In this document: positions 1 through 5,130 of the stretch, in pieces
How the letters are laid out: every line of letters begins with the position of its first letter
How positions within the stretch are numbered: position 1 is the first letter of the stretch
Source of the DNA: Acidobacteriota bacterium
GTDB taxonomy: Bacteria > Acidobacteriota > Terriglobia > Terriglobales > Acidobacteriaceae
Direction of reading: 5' to 3'
Assembly: GCA_021851625.1 (NCBI GenBank)
Contig: JAJZCX010000075.1
Coordinates: 1-7,115 of the forward strand
Length of the DNA stretch: 7,115 bases
Position numbers and translations under genes: made by a program
Notes under the pieces: model-generated
Told to the model about the DNA's origin: nothing
Databases searched by the model: none
The model's input: the letters and a program-made list of their open reading frames with translations, nothing else

Positions 1-772
1 AGCTTCCCGCATTCACGATCAACTCCGCCTCATTATTACGCTCAAAGCCCGTGCGCGGAGAAACATCAAACACGCCATAGGTGCGGTCGCCCACATCGGC
101 GTTGTAGCTGCCGCGCTGCGTCTCCAGATAGTCGATGTCCTTGGGGTCAATCTGCGGTCCAAGGTTGCTGGCAATGTTGGTGTTGGGAATCTCCACGCCG
201 TCAATCTCCCAGCTCACTTGGTGCCCGCCGCGTACATGCAGCATGTCATGCACCATGTATGCGCCGGGAACATATTCCGTAATCATGGCCATGCTGTCCG
301 TACGATCTGCGCCGGGAGTGCGTGCAATGTCGGCGCGACTCACCAGAGTCGTTGGCGTCACAGAATTCGGGTTCGCCACATCGACCTGCGTGGTCACCTG
401 CACCGATTGCCGCACCGTGCCCACCTGCAAGGGGAAATGCAGCATCGGTGAAGTATCCGAATACACTGTGAGTGCTTGCAGCAACACATCAAAGCCGTGA
501 CTGCTAATAGTGATCGTATAGTCACCCAGCGGCACGGCTAAAAACGAAAAATATCCGCTGGAGTTCGTATGCGCTGTCAGCGTCAGTGCAGAATTCTCCG
601 CGCGCATCACGACAGATGCGTCCGCAATCGGACGATGGCGCGGATCGTGCACGACCCCCTGCACCTCGCCAAAAACAGTTGCGTGTGCACGCACCCCGCA
701 CAGAAGCGCAAGCAGACAAACGAGCAAAAAACATCTTCGCAACAAAGTCATTCCTCTTTGCAAAATTTGCAT
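1..772 (-). CDS. TonB-dependent receptor with carboxypeptidase-regulatory-like N-terminus (5' part, cut by window edge)
   Basis: Outer-membrane receptor, N-terminal 257 residues only; the beta-barrel lies beyond the left edge. Family members import bulky substrates across the outer membrane using energy from TonB-ExbBD; the substrate here is unknown. Residues about 8-31 form a signal peptide: an Arg pair, a Leu-rich core (FLLVCLLALL) and a VRAHA cleavage region. Residues about 36-128 look like the regulatory-like beta-sandwich (GVVHDPRHRPIADASVV, then GYFSFLAVPLGDYTI). Residues about 140-245 look like a plug domain (YVPGAYMVHDMLHVRGGHQV, IDGVEIP, GSYNADVGDRTYGVF). An in-frame TGA lies 13 codons upstream of the first ATG (770-772). 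A second in-frame ATG (749-751) is directly abutted by AGAGGA with no spacer, and a TTG (743-745) sits 6 bases from it, so the exact start is uncertain. It is probably co-transcribed with the small gene 61 bases upstream. Family call firm; substrate unknown. Confidence 0.9.
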   Translation of the reverse strand, partial: MQILQRGMTLLRRCFLLVCLLALLCGVRAHATVFGEVQGVVHDPRHRPIADASVVMRAENSALTLTAHTNSSGYFSFLAVPLGDYTITISSHGFDVLLQALTVYSDTSPMLHFPLQVGTVRQSVQVTTQVDVANPNSVTPTTLVSRADIARTPGADRTDSMAMITEYVPGAYMVHDMLHVRGGHQVSWEIDGVEIPNTNIASNLGPQIDPKDIDYLETQRGSYNADVGDRTYGVFDVSPRTGFERNNEAELIVNAGS

Positions 773-833
773 GGGAAAATGTATGCCGCCGTGCCATGGC
801 TGTCACGGTTGAGCAAATTATTTAGGAGAAAAT

Positions 834-1196
834 TTAGAGCGGGAACTGCGGGGGGCTGCGCGGAGAGTAGCGAACAAACTTTTGTTCACACTGCGCAAGA
901 TATGTGGAGAGGACGACACGCTGTCCATAAATACTGCGCGTAAAACATGCTGCATGCATCCATAAGCCAAGCTGTGCAGAAACAACGGCATGGCCCAGTC
1001 GCGCATTGGGGCAAGGCTGCGCCAGCCAGGAGGGTGGCATGTCCATGCCGCCTGCCCTGCGCATCATCATGCAGTGATGCGCGCCATTTCTGCGGCAACA
1101 GGAGGGCACGTCCCCTTGCGTCTCAGCACGCAGCAGTGGCTGCATGGGCAGTGCGCACAGTAGGAGCAAGAGCGCCGCGGCTGCAATCCTTCTCAC
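834..1196 (-). CDS. Small exported Cys/His/Met-rich protein, uncharacterised (CCRRNGxHHC motif)
   Basis: 120 residues from a GTG start. Residues 1-24 are a clear export signal: MRR, then an Ala/Leu core, then LLRA before the likely cleavage point. The mature part opens with CCRRNGAHHCMMM (residues 33-45), followed by M51 and M53 in a GGMDMPP stretch. C62, H69, H81, C84 and C103 follow, and the tail is basic and Pro-rich (RYSPRSPPQFPL). Dense Cys, His and Met in an exported protein suggests soft-metal binding, copper above all, but that is inference. From memory, similar CCRRNGxHHC proteins recur in Acidobacteriota as hypothetical proteins; I could not check this. The gene lies 61 bases upstream of the TonB-dependent receptor on the same strand, suggesting an operon and perhaps a shared uptake or envelope role. 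No clear Shine-Dalgarno sequence precedes the GTG; the start was chosen because it gives a complete signal peptide. Confidence 0.68.
   Translation of the reverse strand: MRRIAAAALLLLLCALPMQPLLRAETQGDVPSCCRRNGAHHCMMMRRAGGMDMPPSWLAQPCPNARLGHAVVSAQLGLWMHAACFTRSIYGQRVVLSTYLAQCEQKFVRYSPRSPPQFPL
1059..1082. repeat. Perfect 8-bp inverted repeat inside the small exported-protein gene
   Basis: GCGCATCA (1059-1066) and TGATGCGC (1075-1082) are exact reverse complements around an 8-base loop. The repeat falls on the codons for AHHCMMMR in the minus-strand gene. His (CAT/CAC) and Met (ATG) codons are partly complementary, so the repeat may simply follow from the amino-acid motif. No poly-T tract follows in either direction, so it is not an intrinsic terminator. 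Confidence 0.4.
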
Positions 1197-1260
1197 AGCA
1201 TCAGTCTAACAGTCGCTCGATTGCAGTACGTTCCGCTACAAAATCGCGTATAAATTGCTC
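1197..1260. other. Divergent intergenic region between the two transcription units
   Basis: This 64-base gap separates the start of the minus-strand exported-protein gene from the plus-strand AddB-like gene, so both promoters should lie in or near it. On the plus strand TATAAA is the only good -10-like hexamer seen. I found no convincing promoter for the minus strand, no operator palindrome and no riboswitch. The plus-strand frame of the AddB-like gene is closed by TAA at 1207-1209, which bounds how far upstream that gene can begin. Confidence 0.6.
1249..1254 (+). promoter_or_regulatory. Possible -10 element for the AddB/AddA-like operon
   Basis: TATAAA matches five of six bases of the sigma-70 -10 consensus and stands out in a GC-rich setting. 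The best -35-like hexamer upstream (TTGCAG, 1221-1226) is weak and 22 bases away, beyond the usual spacing. Transcription from this -10 would begin near 1260-1262, at or next to the ATG at 1261, giving an almost leaderless message. If translation begins at the ATG at 1291 instead, there is a normal leader of about 30 bases. Speculative. Confidence 0.25.
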
Positions 1261-4107
1261 ATGCCTCCCAATCCAAATGCTCCTGCAAAGATGAGTCAGC
1301 AGGCACTGTTTGCGCATCTGGCGGCTGAGCCATCCACACTCGTGCTGACGGGCAGCGTGCGTACTGCGCGCACATTCCTGCATCTCTACAACGAATGGCA
1401 GCAGCAGAAAAATCTGCGCGCTTGGTCAACTCCGCGCATCCTGGCCTGGGAGGTCTGGCTACAGGAGCAGTGGGATGCGCTCATCATCACAAGCGACGTG
1501 GAACAAACTCTTCTGACCGATGAGCAGGAGCGTAGCCTGTGGCACTCTGTTTTAGACAAAGCGCGCGTGCCCTTTTTGCACAATGAAAATTCTCTGGTAG
1601 AAACAGCGATGCAATCTGCACGCATAGCGCAGGCATACCTTCTTTCGCAGCAACAAATCCAACAGTCTGCTGAGGGCGTCGATGCACATAGCTTCGCGCG
1701 CTGGCTGCGTCTGTTTGCTTCGGAATGCTCACGCCTTGGACTGCTTCCTTCCGCGCAGCTCGCGGACACAATTCGCACACATCCGCGGCGCAACAGACTG
1801 CCATGGCCTGAAAAGATTTTTCTAGTCGGATTCGATCGACTCACGCCGCAACAAATGCAATTCTTGGACGATCTGCGCGGTCACGGTCGAACCATTACCA
1901 ACCTTTGGCTCACACCAGAGGAGCAATCCTCCGCACCACCGCTCGTCATTACCGCTCCCACGCAGCAGGAAGAGTTGTACGCAGCAGCCTTCTGGATTCG
2001 ACAGCGCTTGGAACAAAATCCATCCGAACGCATCGGTGTCATCCTGCCTTCCGTCTCTGCCGCTCGTCCTAATATCGAGCGTATCTTCCGCCGCGTATTA
2101 GCACCGGATAGCCTGCATGTCTCCAACGCATCGCCGCGCTTGCCGTATGAATTTTCCCTCGGCGAACCACTGCACACTTTGCCGCTAATACGTAGCGCGC
2201 TCCTTTTCCTGCGCTGGCTTACGCAGCCGCTTGCATGGGAAGAAGCATCGTATTGCATCACAGCGGGCCACTTCGAGAACACAACCAAAGATGAGCTTGC
2301 ACGCTTGGATGCATCCCTGCGCACGCATTTGCACAGCACGAGCGGCACTATCGCTCTTCCCTGGCTGCTGCGCTTTCTACAAAGCAATCCAAAAACTGAA
2401 AACAATCCCTTTCTGCTGGTAGTGCAAGAAGCAACACATCTGACGCGCACCGAAAACATCATGCAACAGTCTGGGGTAAAGCCATCCGTGCGCACCTACG
2501 CTGAATGGGGCATGCGTGCAGAAAACATTTTGCGCACGATGCAATGGTCGCTACTCCAACCAAAAACGAGCGTGGAATTTCAACTTTTGCGTCGATGGAG
2601 TTCCGTGCTGGACTCCATCGCAGCCATTGATTCCGTAGCTGCACCCGTCTCCTTCAGCGCATGGCTGGACGCAGTGCAAAGCGCAACGCACCGCGCACTC
2701 TTTACCTTGGAAAGCCACGGTGCACCCGTGCAGATTCTCGGCGTTGCGGAGTCAGCCGGAATTCCTTTCGACGTCATCTGGTTCCTGGATGCTTCCGCCG
2801 AGTCTTGGCCTACACGCGGACAGGCACAACCATGGATTCCTTGGTTGCTGCAAAAGCAATTCACGCTGCCCTATGCGGATGCACAGGCAGACTATGCGCA
2901 CGCAAGCCACATTACGCAGAGAATTCTCTCCACTTGCAAACAAGCCGTATTCAGTTTTGCATTGGAAGCATCCGCAGAGGAAAGTGGGCCGGCAACAAAT
3001 TCTGCATCTGCTGTAACCCGCACCTCTCCAGTATTGCAAGATATTCTTCCGCACATTTCACAGATGGATGCACACACGCTGCTGCCAACACTGAAGAACA
3101 AAATGCAACCTGTTGCATCGTTGTCCACTCTGGCCGTGGCATCGGAACCGCCGATTCCGCTCCCAGCCGCAAACGTGCGAGGGGGCGTGCGATTTTTGCA
3201 GCTTCAAGCGGCCTGTCCCTTTCGCGCCTTCGCAGAGTTGCGCCTAGGCTCGACTCCGGTAGAAGATCCGGAACCGGGCATCGATCCAAGAACGCAAGGC
3301 GGCTTGATCCATGCGGTTTTGCACGACTTCTGGTCGCAAGTAAAAACACAGGCTGCACTTCTGGAACTATCCGCGAAGCAACGCAACGAGCTTCTCGTGC
3401 ATTGCATTCTCTCCGCGCAATCGGAAGTTCACTCCCATTTACCCCATGAGGATTTACTGCTCGCCATCGAATCGGAGCGCATTGCAGAGCGATTGCTTGC
3501 GTGGCTGGATGTGGAAGCGCAGCGTCCAGAATTTTCTGTCGTTGCCTGCGAAGAAACTTTGGAACATTCTGAAATCGGCGGTGTTCACTTCGATTGCCGC
3601 ATCGACCGCATCGACCAAGTTGGCGATGGCCTTGCGCTGCTCGATTACAAAACTGGAAACATTGCTGCATCGGCCTGCCGCGGAGATCGTCCCGATGAAC
3701 CGCAACTCCCTACCTATGCGGTTCTGATGCAGAACGACAGGCAGCACAATGCACCACTGCGCGGAGTCGCTTTTGCCCATCTAAATGCGAAGCAATCGAG
3801 CTTCAAAATTATTCACTCGCTCTCACAAACCTTTCAGGCAAAGGATCCACGCAACGACAAGCGCAACAATCCAATCGTGAACGCAAATACGCTCGACACC
3901 ATCGTCCAAAATTGGCGTGTCACGCTGGAGAATCTAGCCGGAGAATTTCGCGCAGGAACGTCCAGAGTCGATCCCAAGCATCCAAGAGAGACCTGTGAAC
4001 ATTGCGAACAGATGCTGCTTTGCCGCGTGCGCGAAACCAGCATTCACCAGCAAGACAGCGAGGATGAAGAGGACGCGGACGAAGGTGCAGCACAGGAAAA
4101 TGAATAG
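1261..4107 (+). CDS. AddB-like PD-(D/E)XK nuclease with Fe-S cluster motif (DNA end-processing subunit)
   Basis: 948 residues, matching the roughly 900-residue 'probable DNA repair protein' group related to AddB (TIGR03623-like, from memory). AddB proteins pair with an AddA helicase-nuclease to resect DNA ends for RecA-dependent repair in the cytoplasm. The N-terminal half is helicase-like, but the expected Walker A site reads LTGSVRTARTF with no GxGKT, so it is probably not an ATPase. The stretch GVAESAGIPFDVIWFLDASA with SWPTRGQ after it (about residues 497-520) is typical of this group. The nuclease domain holds H684 (GGLIHAVLHDFW), D778-D785 (DCRIDRID), D795 and K797 (LLDYKTG), and an EPQLPTYA block. 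C652 with C912-x2-C915-x5-C921 completes an AddB-type 4Fe-4S signature. An acidic tail ends the protein. The start is ATG 1261; ATG 1291 begins nearer the conserved region and TTG 1255 is also in frame. The stop abuts the helicase start. Confidence 0.9.
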   Translation: MPPNPNAPAKMSQQALFAHLAAEPSTLVLTGSVRTARTFLHLYNEWQQQKNLRAWSTPRILAWEVWLQEQWDALIITSDVEQTLLTDEQERSLWHSVLDKARVPFLHNENSLVETAMQSARIAQAYLLSQQQIQQSAEGVDAHSFARWLRLFASECSRLGLLPSAQLADTIRTHPRRNRLPWPEKIFLVGFDRLTPQQMQFLDDLRGHGRTITNLWLTPEEQSSAPPLVITAPTQQEELYAAAFWIRQRLEQNPSERIGVILPSVSAARPNIERIFRRVLAPDSLHVSNASPRLPYEFSLGEPLHTLPLIRSALLFLRWLTQPLAWEEASYCITAGHFENTTKDELARLDASLRTHLHSTSGTIALPWLLRFLQSNPKTENNPFLLVVQEATHLTRTENIMQQSGVKPSVRTYAEWGMRAENILRTMQWSLLQPKTSVEFQLLRRWSSVLDSIAAIDSVAAPVSFSAWLDAVQSATHRALFTLESHGAPVQILGVAESAGIPFDVIWFLDASAESWPTRGQAQPWIPWLLQKQFTLPYADAQADYAHASHITQRILSTCKQAVFSFALEASAEESGPATNSASAVTRTSPVLQDILPHISQMDAHTLLPTLKNKMQPVASLSTLAVASEPPIPLPAANVRGGVRFLQLQAACPFRAFAELRLGSTPVEDPEPGIDPRTQGGLIHAVLHDFWSQVKTQAALLELSAKQRNELLVHCILSAQSEVHSHLPHEDLLLAIESERIAERLLAWLDVEAQRPEFSVVACEETLEHSEIGGVHFDCRIDRIDQVGDGLALLDYKTGNIAASACRGDRPDEPQLPTYAVLMQNDRQHNAPLRGVAFAHLNAKQSSFKIIHSLSQTFQAKDPRNDKRNNPIVNANTLDTIVQNWRVTLENLAGEFRAGTSRVDPKHPRETCEHCEQMLLCRVRETSIHQQDSEDEEDADEGAAQENE
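4094..4097 (+). promoter_or_regulatory. Ribosome binding site for the helicase gene, inside the AddB-like gene end
   Basis: AGGA, followed by four A residues, ends 10 bases before the ATG at 4108, within workable Shine-Dalgarno range. It sits in the last codons of the AddB-like gene. With the TAG stop immediately before the ATG, this supports translational coupling of the two subunits. The downstream ATG at 5131 has no comparable site: the nearest AAGGA (5096-5100) is 30 bases away. Confidence 0.5.
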
Positions 4108-5130
4108 ATGAGCTTCGAAAATACAGCTTTGCCTTCAAAGCGACAGGTCCATACAGTGGACGACGCGGCGGAGCGTGCACGCGCGCTGGATACGACGCGC
4201 TCGTTTCTTGTCAACGCATCCGCAGGCTCCGGCAAAACAGAACTACTCATCCAACGGTATCTAAAACTATTGGCACAGGTGGAAGAGCCAGAGCAAATTT
4301 TGGCCATCACCTTCACCAGAAAAGCAGCAGCGGAGATGCGGGATCGCATCCTGAGCGAACTGCGTGCGGCTGCATTGCCAAACCCTGCGGATACCCTTTC
4401 TGCACACAAAGAGTACACGCGCGCTCTGGCCTTGGCTGCACTGGAGAACGCTGCTGCGCGCGGTTGGAATTTAGTCCGCCAGCCGCAGCGCATGCTGCTG
4501 CGCACGATTGATTCCTTGTGCGCCAGCATCACGCAGCGCATTCCCATTCTGTCGCAAATTGGCGCGGATTCTCGCCCCGTGGAGGACGCGCAGCCGCTCT
4601 ATCAGGCCGCCGCCCATGCTGCGCTGTCCCATGCCTTGCAGACAGAAGGAAATTTGACTGCCGCTGCGCGCACGCTCTTGCTGCATTTGGACAATCGATT
4701 TACCACCGCTCGGCAATTGCTGGCAGACCTTCTCGCGTCGCGCGATCAATGGGGACACATCTTCCCGATCGCCCAGGAATTCTCTTCCACGGAGATGGAC
4801 GCAATCCTGCAAGAACGCTTCTCCGTTCACTTCGAGCGTCAAGTTCAAGAATCATATCAGCGCATACAAAACGCGCTCGATGAGAAGACTGCGCAAACTA
4901 TATTTTCTTTGATGCAACACGCTGCACGTAACCTTGCTGCCGATCTTGACCAACAGAATCCTTTTGCAGATTGCCTTTTATGGGACAAGTTTCCCGATGC
5001 AACACCGGAACATGTAGATCACTGGGCATTGGTTACACAGTTTCTATGCACAAAGGATGCCACCCTGCGCTCCCCGCGTGGAATCACCATAAAACAAGGA
5101 TTTATAGCAGACGATCAGCGCAAAACGTAA
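4108..5130 (+). CDS. AddA/RecB-like UvrD-family helicase, N-terminal part ending at in-frame TAA
   Basis: 340 residues forming the first third of a superfamily 1A helicase that would be the motor partner of the upstream AddB-like nuclease. Walker A is intact (ASAGSGKT, residues 37-44, K43 the ATP-contacting lysine). Motif Ia is ITFTRKAAAEMRDR (67-80), and RTIDSLCASIT (132-142) resembles motif Ib. The remainder reads as the start of the 1B insertion. Walker B and motifs III-VI are absent, so this product alone cannot hydrolyse ATP. Those motifs lie in the same frame directly after the TAA, so the protein is a truncated or split version of a normally single chain. It starts on the base after the AddB-like stop (TAG then ATG), with AGGA 10 bases upstream, implying coupled synthesis. 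The natural product could be this fragment, a two-chain helicase, or, if the stop is a base-call error, the full protein. Confidence 0.85.
   Translation: MSFENTALPSKRQVHTVDDAAERARALDTTRSFLVNASAGSGKTELLIQRYLKLLAQVEEPEQILAITFTRKAAAEMRDRILSELRAAALPNPADTLSAHKEYTRALALAALENAAARGWNLVRQPQRMLLRTIDSLCASITQRIPILSQIGADSRPVEDAQPLYQAAAHAALSHALQTEGNLTAAARTLLLHLDNRFTTARQLLADLLASRDQWGHIFPIAQEFSSTEMDAILQERFSVHFERQVQESYQRIQNALDEKTAQTIFSLMQHAARNLAADLDQQNPFADCLLWDKFPDATPEHVDHWALVTQFLCTKDATLRSPRGITIKQGFIADDQRKT
5128..5130 (+). other. In-frame TAA interrupting the helicase reading frame
   Basis: The frame is the same on both sides, and homology-like sequence runs straight through: the left side ends GFIADDQRKT and the right side begins MRHLLAQL. 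Intact relatives, as I remember them, have a GFPxD...K...LL..L stretch here. A single substitution (CAA Gln, AAA Lys or GAA Glu to TAA) is enough to explain it. An indel is excluded because the frame does not change. The context, TAA followed by A, is not a known readthrough signal, and no selenocysteine-type (TGA) recoding applies. Confidence 0.85.

Noticed and set aside
135..500. Plus-strand open frames opposite the TonB-dependent receptor
   Set aside because: The minus-strand frame reads continuously as a receptor with signal peptide, regulatory-like domain and plug, so the plus-strand frames are shadows.
522..806. Minus-strand open frame of 94 codons starting upstream of the receptor
   Set aside because: It is out of frame with the receptor, which has the signal peptide and domain signatures; this frame gives an Arg/Cys/Ala-rich sequence with no domain.
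773..833. Search for a terminator or riboswitch between the small gene and the receptor
   Set aside because: The 61-base gap is AT-rich in part but has no stem-loop with a T-tract and no recognisable riboswitch element.
1020..1038. GCCAGCCAGGAGGGTGGC hairpin as a regulatory structure
   Set aside because: It is short and imperfect, lies inside the small coding gene, and has no T-tract or conserved element.
1881..2495. Minus-strand open frame of 204 codons opposite the AddB-like gene
   Set aside because: Antisense shadow with Ser, Arg and Cys-rich composition and no domain.
2661..3449. Long plus-strand open frame of 262 codons overlapping the AddB-like gene
   Set aside because: It is a shifted frame within a recognised gene, its translation is rich in Arg, Ser and Cys with no domain, and the AddB-like frame carries all the family motifs.
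2951..3670. Minus-strand open frame of 239 codons opposite the AddB-like gene
   Set aside because: Antisense shadow of the nuclease gene. The translation has no recognisable motif and no ribosome binding site was evident.
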